Origin: Aureococcus anophagefferens
Taxonomy: Eukaryota > Sar > Pelagophyceae > Pelagomonadales > Pelagomonadaceae
Length of the DNA: 63,438 bases
Direction of reading: 5' to 3'
Assembly: GCF_000186865.1 (NCBI RefSeq)
Contig: NW_008705574.1
Location: 608,737 to 672,174 of the forward strand
Of the stretch, positions 53,001 through 62,560 are shown in pieces. The position numbers and the translations under genes are program-made. Within the stretch, counting starts at the first letter, position 1; the number at the start of each line of letters is the position of its first letter. The notes under the pieces were generated by a model, which made no database searches, had not been told where the DNA came from, and saw only the letters and a list, made by a program, of their open reading frames with translations.

Positions 53001-55567
53001 GTGGGGCGACGTCGTCGCCAGGATCGCGACGAGCTCCTCGAGCTGCGTTCTAAATTTCTTCGACACGGTCTGCCCCGCGGCCATCTTCTTCTTGTCCCGG
53101 GGCCCGGCGTCGCGCGCGATGGGTTCGCCGTCGATGCGCCCCGCGCCGGCCTCCGGCGCGCCGGGGAGCCGCAGGCAATGTCTCAAAAACCCGTCGTCGG
53201 ACGCCTCGACGGCGTCCCGGAGGTCGTGCGCGAGCGCGTCGTTGTTCTTGACGATCCAGCCGGAGACGTCGTAGTCGACGGCGCCCGCGTAGTGGCGCAG
53301 CTGGAAGTGGAGGCCGTCGTCGAAGCGCGGCTTCGCGTACGCGCGCGGCTTGCCGCCCCTGGGCTCGGGCGTCGCCGCGTGCGCGTCGTGGTAGGCCCGG
53401 AGCAGCGCTTTGTCGTCGGGTTTGCGATGGAGCAGGCCGTGCTCCTCGAGGATGGGGAAGAGGCCCGCGGGCTTCGCGCCCGTGACGACGTCCACGAGGT
53501 CCCGGTTGTCGTCGAAGGCCACGTAGCCGGGGTCGAGCCCCTCGGACCTGTGTGGAATTCAACCACTGGTTTGGGTGGTCCTGACCAAACTTCAGAATTC
53601 TCTAGCTCGATCAAATCGAAGTCGATTCGGCTGATTTTTGGACGAATCGATTGCTCTCGTCGAGTTCTCGAAGCACAGCTGAAGAGCTTGCGTCGAAACT
53701 GTCGCATATGCGCACATTGAAGTCGGGTTGAAGATTTGAATTCCACACAGCCTCGGACTCGTAGACGGCGCGCTCGCGCTCGAAGACCGTCGCGTTGAAC
53801 TGGCGCTGGAGCATCTCGTTGGCGAAGTTGATGCAGAGCTGCTCGAAGGAGTTCGTCGGCAGAATCTCGAAGCCGAAGATGTCCAGGATGCCCACGAAGG
53901 GCTCGAAGGTTTTGGAAGCGACGTTGCGCCCGTGCTCCGCGTTGAGCTTCCGCAGCAGCCAATCGAACAATGCGCCGTAGAGGAACTTCACGAGGGCGTC
54001 GGCGTTCTCCTTGGCCTCGCGGTCGCCGTAGGGGATCATGACCACGGACCCGCGCGCGGACGACTTCGAGTGGCTCCGGAGCTTCGCCATAAAAACGGCG
54101 CCGTCGAGGCCCAGCGCGCGCGCGACGGCGTCGACGTCGCCGCCGACGGCTACGAGGCCCGTGTCGTCGGCGCAGGCGTCGAAGGTCAGCGCGCCGAGCC
54201 GCAGCAGCCCGCCGACGAGGTCCGCGACGCGCGCCCGCTCCTCCTGTGAGCAGCCGCAGCTCGCCTGGGCGGGAACAGAGTGATTCAACGTCGCTTCAAC
54301 GTGAGTGTTCCGCGCGCGCGCGTTTTCAAAAAAAGCATCCACGCTTCGAGACCGTTCCGAGAGATGATCGCTCGTCCAAAGATCAGCCGAGACGAGTAGA
54401 AAACAGCCGAGATAGGAGCCTTTGAAGTTTGGAACGTCGCGCTCTTTTCCCGCCCCGCAGCTCGCGAGGCCCCCGTCCGTGACGTCGAACTCCTTGGCGT
54501 CGTCGACGGTGTGGTGGTCGTCGATCTCCGTGACGCCGCCGGCGACCAAGAGCGGGAAGTCGTCGAGGGAGTTGTCGGGCAGCGCCTTCGCCTTCACCTG
54601 TGCGGGAAACAACCAGTGGAACGCCCTGTCCGGCAAAAACTTCAAACCTCTCGAGCTCGGTCACATCAAAGTCGATTCGGCTGATTTTTGGACGGATCGT
54701 TTTCTCTCGGAAAGTTCTCTCGCGTCGAAACTGTTCGCTTTCGAGCATGTCGAATTCGTGTTGCATATTTTTGTTTCCCGCCCTGGCCTTCACGAGCTGG
54801 TAGAAGTAGTGGTAGGACCGCTCGCCGGCGTCGACGGACGCCAGGCGGCTCTTCTCCAACAGGAAGTGGTCCGTCCGCGCGCCGGCGATGCGCCAGTCGT
54901 CGTCGTAGACGAGGCGGATGTACTTGCCGAAGCGGCTCGAGTTGTCGTTGCGTATCGTTTTGGCGTTGCCGAACGCTTCCAAAATCACGTTCGACACCAT
55001 GAGCACGGCGTCGACGTCCACGGCGGCCTCCGCGTAGGCGTCCTTGCGCGCCGCGGACAGCGCCAGGAGGAACGCCATGACCTTCTTCGACGCCTCGGTC
55101 TTGCCCGCGCCGGACTCCCCCGAAACCACCACGGACTGGTTCACGCGCGTCGCCCGCACGGCCGCCTGGGCCCTGCGCGCGATGCCGTAGACGTGGGGCC
55201 GCGACGCGTCCATGGCCTCGAAGGCCTCCTCGTCGTCGACCGCGGGCAGGTCGTAGAGCAGCGGGATCGACTTGTACGGATTCACGGACACGAGCACGTC
55301 GCCCGTGTAGGTGTAGATGGCGTCGCGCTTGTAGCGCCGGCCCAGGGCCGTCAGGAGCGGCGCCTCGTGGAGCTGGTTCATTTTTGCGAGGTCGTCGATG
55401 TCGCCGTCGTGGGACGGGTCCCAGCGGGCGGCTTTGGCCTGGTCCAGCGTCTCGTGCTGGCCCTCGGCCGTGGTCACCTCGACCGTGCTCTGCTTCCAGG
55501 CGTCGACGGTGGCGAGCTGCCAGACCTTGGTCTTCGACGGCACCCAGACCTTGTCCGCGTCGGCCAT
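47077..55567 (-). CDS. Giant myosin with PH, ankyrin and C2-like tail domains
   Basis: Exons 55567-54794, 54597-54466, 54264-53759, 53547-48192, 47991-47077 (7683 nt, 2560 residues; phases 0,0,2,0). The motor has the P-loop GESGAGKT (150-157), switch I NDNSSRFGK, switch II DIFGFE and the actin-binding region near KKFRTQLEELVAILATTSPHYIKCIKPN (broken here as motif LEELVAILATTSPHYIKC). After IQ motifs comes a very Ala/Arg/Asp-rich helical rod of about 900 residues, more IQs, ankyrin repeats (about 2010-2090), a PH domain (about 2150-2250), further ankyrins and a C2-like domain (about 2395-2555). PH and C2 suggest membrane cargo. Four introners interrupt it, three of them in the motor. Confidence 0.87.
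47992..48183 (-). mobile_element. Introner 11 (family A) in myosin gene
   Basis: 192 bp. Duplication GTCGGCGC in transcript sense (48184-48191 and 47984-47991). Intron is GT-AG, phase 0, rejoining CHAYT with VGAGDATF, between the PH domain and the ankyrins. Sense orientation. Confidence 0.94.
53548..53750 (-). mobile_element. Introner 12 (family B) in myosin gene
   Basis: 203 bp with perfect ends CTGTGTGGAA and TTCCACACAG. Duplication GTCCGAGG in transcript sense (53751-53758 and 53540-53547). Intron is GT-AG, phase 2, rejoining VYESE with GLDPGYV in the motor. Confidence 0.94.
54265..54457 (-). mobile_element. Introner 13 (family A) in myosin gene
   Basis: 193 bp. Duplication GCGAGCTG in transcript sense (54458-54465 and 54257-54264). 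Ends CGGGGCGGGA and TCCCGCCCAG. Intron is GC-AG, phase 0, rejoining GGL with ASCGCSQ. Only a 132-nt exon separates it from introner 14. Confidence 0.93.
54598..54785 (-). mobile_element. Introner 14 (divergent family C) in myosin gene
   Basis: 188 bp. Duplication GTGAAGGC in transcript sense (54786-54793 and 54590-54597). Ends CAGGGCGGGAAA and TTTCCCGCACAG, mixing family A-like and B-like termini. Core shared, rest divergent. Intron is GT-AG, phase 0, rejoining YQL with VKAKALPD. Confidence 0.92.
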
Positions 55568-56097
55568 GGTGGGCTGCGCGCGCCCCGCGAGCTGCGAGCT
55601 AAGCCTGTTCCACTCGAGGCTGCCCCCGGAGTTTCACAGGTTTGCATTACCCGGCTGGCCGCCGGCTGGCCGGGGGTCAACAGGTTCCTGTCCCCTGCCC
55701 AGGGGGGCCGCCGCGCTGGCATCGACGGCGCCACGACGAGAGCCAAGCCTTGAGGTTTAGAGTCAGTGCCCACCGCCGTGCGACGCGGCGTCCGTTCGCC
55801 CACGCACGCGCGTCCGAGAGACCGGCGGCCGCTCACCGGCCGCCGCGACACGCCTCTGAAGAGCTGCGCCGACGTTCCCGCGATTTTCGTGCTTCGCCGA
55901 AACGTCGCCGGCTGCTCTCACGGATCCAGCTCCACGTGAGCGCTCCGAGAGCCCGGGACGCGGTCGCGGCGCGGCGCGGCGCGTCTCCGCGGCTCGGCGG
56001 GCCGTCGCCGCGCGGCCGGGAGGCAGCGAACCGCCGGGGCGCCCCGCGCGCGCGCGCGTTCCGGCCGAGTCCGAGCCGCCCGCCTCTCAGGTCCGCC
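55568..56097. other. Intergenic gap between myosin and psb27
   Basis: 530 bp between divergent start codons. It holds a short GC-rich duplication (GGCTGGCCGCCGGCTGGCC near 55653) and no gene I can support; the open frames here are compositional. Confidence 0.4.
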
Positions 56098-56634
56098 ATG
56101 GTCCGCCTCCTCGTCGCCCTCGTCGCGTCCGCGGCGGCCCTCGCCCCCAAGGCGCCGCAGACCCACGCCCCGAAGCTCTCCCGCGGCGAGGTCCTGAAGA
56201 CCGTCTTCGGCTCCGCGGCGGCCGCGGCCGCGGCCGGCGCGCTCCCGTCCTTCGCCGTCGACGACATGTCCGCGGTGCCCGAGCCCGAGCCCTACAAGTT
56301 CCCGACGGACTGGGGCATCACGTCGGACTACTACACGGACGCCCAGAAGGTCGTCGCCCACATGCGCCTCGCGACGAGCCTCGACAAGGGCGCGCCGGAC
56401 ATGGAAAAGATCGCCTTGAACACGAAGAAGGAGATGATCGACTTCGTCGCCTTCTACCGCCGCTTCACCAACGTCTCGGGCAAGCAGTCCTTCTCCACGC
56501 TCTACACGGCCATCAACGTCCTCGCGGGCCACTACACGTCCTACGGGCCCAAGTTCCCCGTGCCCGAGAAGCGCCGCAAGCGCCTCTACCAGGAGTACGC
56601 CGAGATCGAGAAGAACATCAAGAAGCGCCGGTAG
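56098..56634 (+). CDS. psb27: Photosystem II assembly/repair protein Psb27
   Basis: 178 residues. The N-terminus MVRLLVALVASAAALAPKAPQ is a signal peptide, then a transit region, then a thylakoid-transfer segment [17 protein letters not shown]. The mature part matches Psb27: DYYTDAQKVVAHMRLATSLDKG, IDFVAFYRRFTNVSGKQSFSTL, INVLAGHYTSYGPKFPVPEK and a basic C-terminus. Psb27 is a lumenal four-helix protein that binds CP43 during photosystem II assembly and repair. Its nuclear location with a three-part leader shows a secondary-plastid alga. It converges with Obg, 92 bp between stops. Confidence 0.92.
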   Translation: MVRLLVALVASAAALAPKAPQTHAPKLSRGEVLKTVFGSAAAAAAAGALPSFAVDDMSAVPEPEPYKFPTDWGITSDYYTDAQKVVAHMRLATSLDKGAPDMEKIALNTKKEMIDFVAFYRRFTNVSGKQSFSTLYTAINVLAGHYTSYGPKFPVPEKRRKRLYQEYAEIEKNIKKRR

Positions 56635-56726
56635 ATTCGCAAAAACCCGCCGCGTCCGCCTCGTAACCTCGGTGCGATCGTGGGCGCGAGGACGGGGCAT
56701 AGGAGCAGCCTCGATGCGATCGTAAT

Positions 56727-58993
56727 TTATTCGTCCTCGTCGAGGAGCGCGAAGCCCGGCGCGTCGTCCTCGTCGAGGAGCGCGAAGCCCGGCGCGTCCA
56801 TACGGAACGCCTCGTAGTCCGCGGCCTCGTCCTCCAACAGGAAGTCGTAGATCTCGTCCTCGCCGACGAAGCCGTAGCTCTCGTCGTCGTCGACGTCGTC
56901 GGACGCGTCGGCGGCCTCGGCGGCCTGCTTGAGCTCGACGTACGTCGTCCAGCCCACGGGGTCGTACTCGAGGTCGACGTCGTCGCCGACCATGACGAGG
57001 TCGCCCTTCTCCGCGCCCGCGTCCACGAGGGCCTGGGCCACGCCCAGCGCCTCGAGCATGCGCCCGAAGCGCGCCACGGCGTCGGGCTGCTCGAACTTGG
57101 TCATCGCCGCGACTTTTTCCAGCCGCTTCGAGTCGATGCGCCACTGGCCCGGGAAGCCCCTCGCCGCGCCGTCCTCGAGCGTCCAGGCGCGGTCCGGGTT
57201 CTCCCGCGAGTTCACGAAGGGCGGGTCCAGGTCCACGCGCGCCTCGCCCGCGACCGTGGATTCCACACCCTTGCCGCCCTCGGCGTCGCAGAACTTCCGG
57301 AGCTTCGCCATCAACTGCTCGACGCCCGCGCCCGTCGCCGCCGACGCCGTCGCGACGCGCGCGTGGCCGCAGGCGGCCCGGAGCGCCGCCACGAGCCGCG
57401 CCTCCGTCTCTTCGTCGAGCGCGTCGACCTTGTTCAGAAGCACGACGCGCGGCTTCTCCGCGAGGATCCGCGAGTACGCCCGCAGTTCCCGGTCGATGAC
57501 GCCGTAGTCCGCGACGGGGTCCTCGGCCGTCGCGTCCACGACGTGGACGAGCGCCGCGCAGCGCTCGACGTGGCGGAGGAACGCGTCGCCCATGCCCGCG
57601 CCGTCCGACGCGTTCTCGATGAGGCCCGGCACGTCCGCGAGCACCTGGGCAGCAAAAGAGAGATTCAACGCCGCTTCAACGTGAGTGTTCCGCGCGCGCG
57701 CGTTCCAAAACAAGCATCAACGCTTCGAGACCGTTCCGAGCGATGATCGCTCGTCCAAGAATTAGCCGAAACGAGTGGAAAATGGCCGAGATCGGAGCCT
57801 TTGAAGTTGGGAATTTCGCTCTCTTTTGCTGCCCTGGCGAGCACCAAGCCCCGCTCCTCGCCCAGCGGCTTTTTCGCCGGCGGCAGGGGCGCCTCCGCGG
57901 GCGTGGCACCAGCCCCCCCGAGGATCGCGTCGAGCTGCCGCTCCGCGAAGGCGTCGACGGCCTTGCCGTCGACGCGCGCCTCGACGGCGCCGTACGCGTC
58001 GTAGTCGGGCGTCGTCGCCGCGTCCCAGGACCGCACGGGCGCGCGGTCGCCCTTGCGCGACGTCGCCCGCGTGCGCAGCCGCTCCTGCTTGAGCCGCGCC
58101 TTCTTGCCCAGGCCGCCGACGGTGGACCGGCGCGCGCGCGTCGCGAGGCGCTGCGCCTTGGGTTTGTCTTCGCCCCCGCGGTCGCGCGACCGCTTGAAGC
58201 CCCGGGGCTCCCAGACGCCCAGATTCGGCACGAGCGTCGTGAAGGCGTAGTCGGCGATCTTCGGCCGCGCCGCCGTCGCCGCCGCGAGCAGCGTCGACTT
58301 GCCCGCGTTCGGCAGGCCCACCAAGCCGCAGTCCGCGACGAGCTGCAGCGACAGCGACAGCACGTGGCGCGCGCCCTGCTCCCCCCGCTCGGCGATGCGC
58401 GGCGCCGTCATGCGCGGCGTCTTGAAGGCCGCGTTGCCCCGGCCGCCGCGGCCGCCGCGCGCGACGAGCAGCGCGTCGCCGGGCTCCCGGAGCTCGCCCG
58501 CGACGCGGTAGGGCGGCGCGTGCTCGCGGACGACGGTGCCCGGCGGCACGCGCACGTAGACGTCGGGCCTCGCCTGGGCGTGCTTCGTGGACCCCTGGCC
58601 CTTGGCGCCGCTCTTGGCGCGCCGCAGCGAGTGGCGCCGCGCGACGCCGAGCGTGTTGAGGCCGCCGTCGCAGACGAGGATCACGCTCCCGCCGCGGCCG
58701 CCGTTGCCGCCGCTCGGGCCCCCGAAGGGGATGTACTTCTCCCGGCGGAAGCTCAGGCACCCGTCGCCGCCGTCGCCGCCCCAGACCTCGAGGCGCGCCT
58801 CGTCCCAGAAGCCGCCGCCGCTCGACGCGCCCGGCGCGTTGTGGACCTCGCCCGCCAAGGGCGGGTACTGCTCCACGGACTCGTCCGCGAGGACGCGGTG
58901 TGCGTAGGGGGTCGCGCGGGGGTGCGGGAGGACGAAGGCGCTGCCGAGGGTCGAGAAACAGCTCAGAAGAACTGGAAAGCAGCGGCCCATCAT
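56727..58993 (-). CDS. Obg/CgtA-type GTPase, plastid-targeted
   Basis: Exons 58993-57845 and 57644-56727 (688 residues). The leader [20 protein letters not shown] with SAFVLP at the cleavage site suggests plastid import. The glycine-rich Obg fold spans about 60-215. GTPase motifs: G1 GLPNAGKST (226-234), G2 [10 protein letters not shown]3 DVPG (about 387), G4 NKVD, G5 SAATG. About 110 extra basic residues separate G2 from G3, which is unusual. An OCT-like domain ([20 protein letters not shown]) follows, then an acidic tail ending in two copies of [11 protein letters not shown]. Obg proteins act in large ribosomal subunit maturation. One introner lies immediately before G3. Confidence 0.88.
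56730..56800 (-). repeat. Duplicated 30-bp unit at the Obg C-terminus
   Basis: Two copies of a 30-bp unit encoding [10 protein letters not shown] form the last residues of the Obg protein. Confidence 0.9.
57645..57836 (-). mobile_element. Introner 15 (family A) in Obg gene
   Basis: 192 bp. Duplication GTGCTCGC in transcript sense (57837-57844 and 57637-57644). Intron is GT-AG, phase 0, rejoining RGL with VLADVPG, three codons before the G3 motif. Sense orientation. Confidence 0.94.
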
Positions 58994-59142
58994 CGCTTCG
59001 CGGGTGCAACGTCAAGGACCTGGTCGTCGATGCCGAGATGATGCCGTCGGTTGGCCTCGAGCAAAAGTCGAAGTCGTTGGCCTCGTCCACAAAACTTGGC
59101 GCAAAACGATGTCCGCAACAAGCATGAGCACCGCAGGCGCGC

Positions 59143-60168
59143 ATGACCGAGGTGCGCATCGCGTCCTCCTTCCCCTACGCGCGCGCGTCGCTGCCCGCGC
59201 AACGCGCGCGTCGCAACGACCTTGAGCGGGTGTCGCTGCGCACGACGATGGCACGCGCGCCGACGCCTTCACGCCTCGTAGGCTTCATCGGCTTCGAGGA
59301 CGACCGATCGCGCGCGCGGTGGTGGAGCCACATGTGCGACCGCGAGCGCGAGGACCCCAAGTTCAGCTTGGACGCGCCGTACGTGAAATGCCGGCGATTG
59401 TACGTCGACAGCGTCTGGAGTCTGTGCGAGGACCACCGGCTCGCGGAGACGACGGCGCACGTCGCGACGCGCTACTACGACCTCGCGATGCAGCGGGAGC
59501 CCGCGGGCGGCGTGCTGCTCGAGGACTTCACGCTCGACGAGGTGCGCATCGCCGCGGTGCTCATCGCCGCGAAGTTCGAGGAGCACGAGGCGCCGACGCT
59601 CAAGGCCATCCGGGGCCCGAGCCGCGCGGCGAGCATCGAGGCGCGCCGCATGCGCGACGCCGAGGCGGCCGTCGCCGCGCGGCTCAACTGGCGGCTGAGC
59701 GTCGTGACCGCGCTCCAGTGCTTCGAGCATTTGCACACGTCGAACCTCATCATGCACCCGTCGGACCTCGTCCGCGGCGCGCCGCTGAGCCGGTCGCCGA
59801 AGGCGCGCAAGTTCGTCGTGACCTACGCGCGCTTCTTCTGCAACATGACGCTCCAGTCGTCGACGTTCCAGCTGCCGCCGCCGTCGAAGCTCGCGGCGGC
59901 CATCGTCCACGCGACGCGCCAGCTCCTGAACATCGCGCCCGCGTGGCCCGACCGCCTCGCGCGGTTCACGGGCTACGCCGACGTCGCGCCACTGGCCGAC
60001 GACGTGCTCGCGTACTACCAGTCCGAGTTCCCGGACCACCACCAGAGCGTCCAGACCTTCGCGAGCTCGCCCAAGTCCGTCGCCGACGCGAGCCGCCTCT
60101 TCCCCGAGGACGCGCCGCCGGACGCCGCCGCGGGCTACGAGGACGCGACGCGGTCCTTCTTCAACTAG
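59143..60168 (+). CDS. Cyclin-fold protein
   Basis: 341 residues (or 306 from Met at 59248, which is as plausible). Residues about 70-185 form a cyclin box: LYVDSVWSLCEDHRLAETTAHVATRYYDLAM, VRIAAVLIAAKFEE and a LNWRLSVVTALQCFEHL turn. A second helical half continues to about 300 (YARFFCNMTLQSSTFQLPPPSKLAAAIVHATRQLL). It should activate a cyclin-dependent kinase; the A/B versus D subtype cannot be told from this. No destruction box is seen near the N-terminus. It lies 149 bp head-to-head with Obg. Confidence 0.8.
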   Translation: MTEVRIASSFPYARASLPAQRARRNDLERVSLRTTMARAPTPSRLVGFIGFEDDRSRARWWSHMCDREREDPKFSLDAPYVKCRRLYVDSVWSLCEDHRLAETTAHVATRYYDLAMQREPAGGVLLEDFTLDEVRIAAVLIAAKFEEHEAPTLKAIRGPSRAASIEARRMRDAEAAVAARLNWRLSVVTALQCFEHLHTSNLIMHPSDLVRGAPLSRSPKARKFVVTYARFFCNMTLQSSTFQLPPPSKLAAAIVHATRQLLNIAPAWPDRLARFTGYADVAPLADDVLAYYQSEFPDHHQSVQTFASSPKSVADASRLFPEDAPPDAAAGYEDATRSFFN

Positions 60169-60274
60169 CTATCGTCCGCCGCCCCTCGTCGACATCGCAT
60201 TCGCGTCCCGAACCCGCCGCGCGAGCGAGGCCTCCCCTCGCGCGACGTCAGACCTCACACGTCTGCTCTCTTAG

Positions 60275-62533
60275 CTACGCCTCCGGCGCCTTGAGCGTCG
60301 CGAGCCGCATGCGCAGGCCACAATAGGTGAAGCTGTGGCCGTAGTCCGTGAGCCGCCCGCAGGCGACGACGTGGAGCCGCGACGCGCCGCGGGGCACGAC
60401 AGTCTTGTCCGAGAAGCCCGAGAAGTTGTAGCCCGTCTCGTCGACGAGGTAGATGCCCGGCTGGCCCTCGTCGCGGAGCTGGCGCTCCTTGCGGTTGTAG
60501 CCCCGCGACGCGAGGCAGACGAGGTAGGGCCCGAGCTCGACGACGAGCGCGACGAGCAGGCCCTCGCCGCCCCAGCCCTGGTCCTGGACGTCGACGAAGA
60601 GGCTCTCGACGTTCTGCACGGCGTCCGGGTCGACGTCGCCGCTCCACAAAATCTGGTTCATGGGCTCGCACCAGGCCTTGAAGTTCGCGTCGTTGATGAT
60701 GACGCCGGAGATCTTGCGGTCGCCCGTCCACGACACGGGCGCGACGCGGTCCTCGACGACCTCCACGCCGCCGCGGTCGACGCGGGGGAACGCGCGCTGG
60801 AAGAGCGCCGCGGAGAGCTCGCCGTAGGCCGCGTCCGGGCTCGCCCCCGCGCCGCAGCGGCCGTCGTTGTACGCGCCGAGCAGCGGGAGCGCGTCGAGGA
60901 TGCGCTGGCGCTCGTAGGGCGTGTGGTTCTGCCGCAGGCCCGCCACCGTCGACGCGACGCCGATCTGGACCTCGCAGGCGCACAAATAGGCGGACGCGAG
61001 CCCGGCCTGGTAGTAGTTCGGGTGGTCCAGGAAGAAGTTCATGTTGTAGAGCTCGCACCGGTCCCGGCCCGCCTGCGACGAGTTGGCCTTGAAGCGGTAG
61101 ATCGTCACGTCCGCTGTCGTGAGCTCGAGCGGCTTCATCGCCGCGATGGCCGCCAGCTGGGAGCTCACGGTCCCTTTCCACTTGTCGACCTTTTGCGCGT
61201 AGTTCTCCGGGAACGCGCCCTCGAGCATCGTCTTCAGCCGCTCCAGCTCCTCGACCGTCTCCACGGTGAAGGTGCAGCGCCGGATGTCGCCGGCGATCTG
61301 CGCGGACGACATCTGGCCGCGGCGGACGTAGGCCTTGTTGAACAGGGACTGGAGGGGCTTGTAGTTGACGACGCGCTCCGACGAGCAGCCGAGCGCGTCC
61401 TCCGCGAGGCCCGCGCGCGCCTCCATCCAGGCCTTCAACTCTAGAAAGATCTGCTTGTCGCGGTCGTGGACCGTGACGACGGAGTCGGGGTCGCCGCTCT
61501 GGAGCGCGGCGCGGCAGTGGCGCGCGTGTTTGAGCGACGACGGCAGGAAGGGGTCCGCGTCGCCCCAGCCGCCGACGCGCTTCGTGTCGGCCCACATCTG
61601 GACCACGAGGTTCGCGGCTTCCCGCTCGAACTCGCGCTGGTCCGGGATCCGCTCCAGGTCCACCGCGTCCAGCCCGCGGAACTCGCCGTCCTTCAGCTGG
61701 TCCAACGCGACGACCTTGCGGATGACCTCCGGCGAGTCGCAGTCGACCAGCTTCCCGAACTCGTCCACGAGCAGGCCGATGATGATCTCCGTCGTCGTCG
61801 ACGTCTCCTCGCACACCTTGTCGTAGTCCGCTTCAAAAAAAGGGCGGTCGCCGTAGTTCGTCATGACCCAGCGGTAGAACTTGCGCATCCGCAGGAACGC
61901 GTCGGCGACGTGGGCCTTGGCGAAGGACTCCTTCGCGGCCTCCTGCGTCGACACGCGACCCGTCATCAGGTCCAGCAGCTCGGGGCCGAAGGCCTCGACG
62001 ACGGCCGACGACGCGAGCCGCGCGGGCAGGTCGCCGCCGAGCGACGCGTCGCCGCTCTCGGCCCAGGCCCTGGCGATGCGCGCGACGTCCGCGGGCGCCG
62101 CGGGCGCGGCGTCGGCCGCGGCGTCGACCTCGAGCGCCGCGGACGTCTGGTGGAGCGTGAGCTCGTGGCCGCCGCCGCCGCCGACGACGACCTGCACCGC
62201 GACGGCGTCGGCGGCGCCCCGCACGTGCTGCGCGCCGGCGACGGCGGCCGCGTCGAGCTCGAGGCTGAACGCCGCGGCCTCGTGGGGCGCGACGCCCTCG
62301 AGCGCCTGCGACGCGAGCTCCTCGCCGCCCTTGAGCAGCGCGAGGCGCACGCGGCCCTTCTGGTTGCCCCAGCCCTGGTCCTGCCAGTGGCCCGCGACCA
62401 CGGCGCGGTGCGCCGTGTGCCCGGCGGGCACGGTCAGCAGGGCCACCGTCACGAAGGCGTCGCTGGGCTCCGCGAAGCACTCGTCGATGGTCGCCGTGAG
62501 GCCGCTGCCGCCCGCCGACGCGCCGGCGCCCAT
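60275..62533 (-). CDS. Unrecognised 752-residue protein with repeated beta-domain and N-myristoylation-type start
   Basis: The start MGAGASAGGSGL fits N-myristoylation. The N-terminal module (about 20-100) has TVPAGHTAHRAVVAGHWQDQGWGN followed by RVRLALL. A matching pair of modules lies at the C-terminus (VDVQDQGWGGEGLLVALV, and VVPRGASRLHVVACG with GLRMRLATL). The middle 400 residues are helical and acidic with no motif I know (LKAWMEARAGLAEDALGC, YKPLQSLFNKAYVRRGQMS). It is probably a membrane-associated protein with carbohydrate- or ligand-binding beta-sandwiches; function unassigned. It converges with the cyclin gene. Confidence 0.6.
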   Translation of the reverse strand: MGAGASAGGSGLTATIDECFAEPSDAFVTVALLTVPAGHTAHRAVVAGHWQDQGWGNQKGRVRLALLKGGEELASQALEGVAPHEAAAFSLELDAAAVAGAQHVRGAADAVAVQVVVGGGGGHELTLHQTSAALEVDAAADAAPAAPADVARIARAWAESGDASLGGDLPARLASSAVVEAFGPELLDLMTGRVSTQEAAKESFAKAHVADAFLRMRKFYRWVMTNYGDRPFFEADYDKVCEETSTTTEIIIGLLVDEFGKLVDCDSPEVIRKVVALDQLKDGEFRGLDAVDLERIPDQREFEREAANLVVQMWADTKRVGGWGDADPFLPSSLKHARHCRAALQSGDPDSVVTVHDRDKQIFLELKAWMEARAGLAEDALGCSSERVVNYKPLQSLFNKAYVRRGQMSSAQIAGDIRRCTFTVETVEELERLKTMLEGAFPENYAQKVDKWKGTVSSQLAAIAAMKPLELTTADVTIYRFKANSSQAGRDRCELYNMNFFLDHPNYYQAGLASAYLCACEVQIGVASTVAGLRQNHTPYERQRILDALPLLGAYNDGRCGAGASPDAAYGELSAALFQRAFPRVDRGGVEVVEDRVAPVSWTGDRKISGVIINDANFKAWCEPMNQILWSGDVDPDAVQNVESLFVDVQDQGWGGEGLLVALVVELGPYLVCLASRGYNRKERQLRDEGQPGIYLVDETGYNFSGFSDKTVVPRGASRLHVVACGRLTDYGHSFTYCGLRMRLATLKAPEA

Positions 62534-62560
62534 GGTGCGTTTCCTCAAGCCTTTGGTGAG

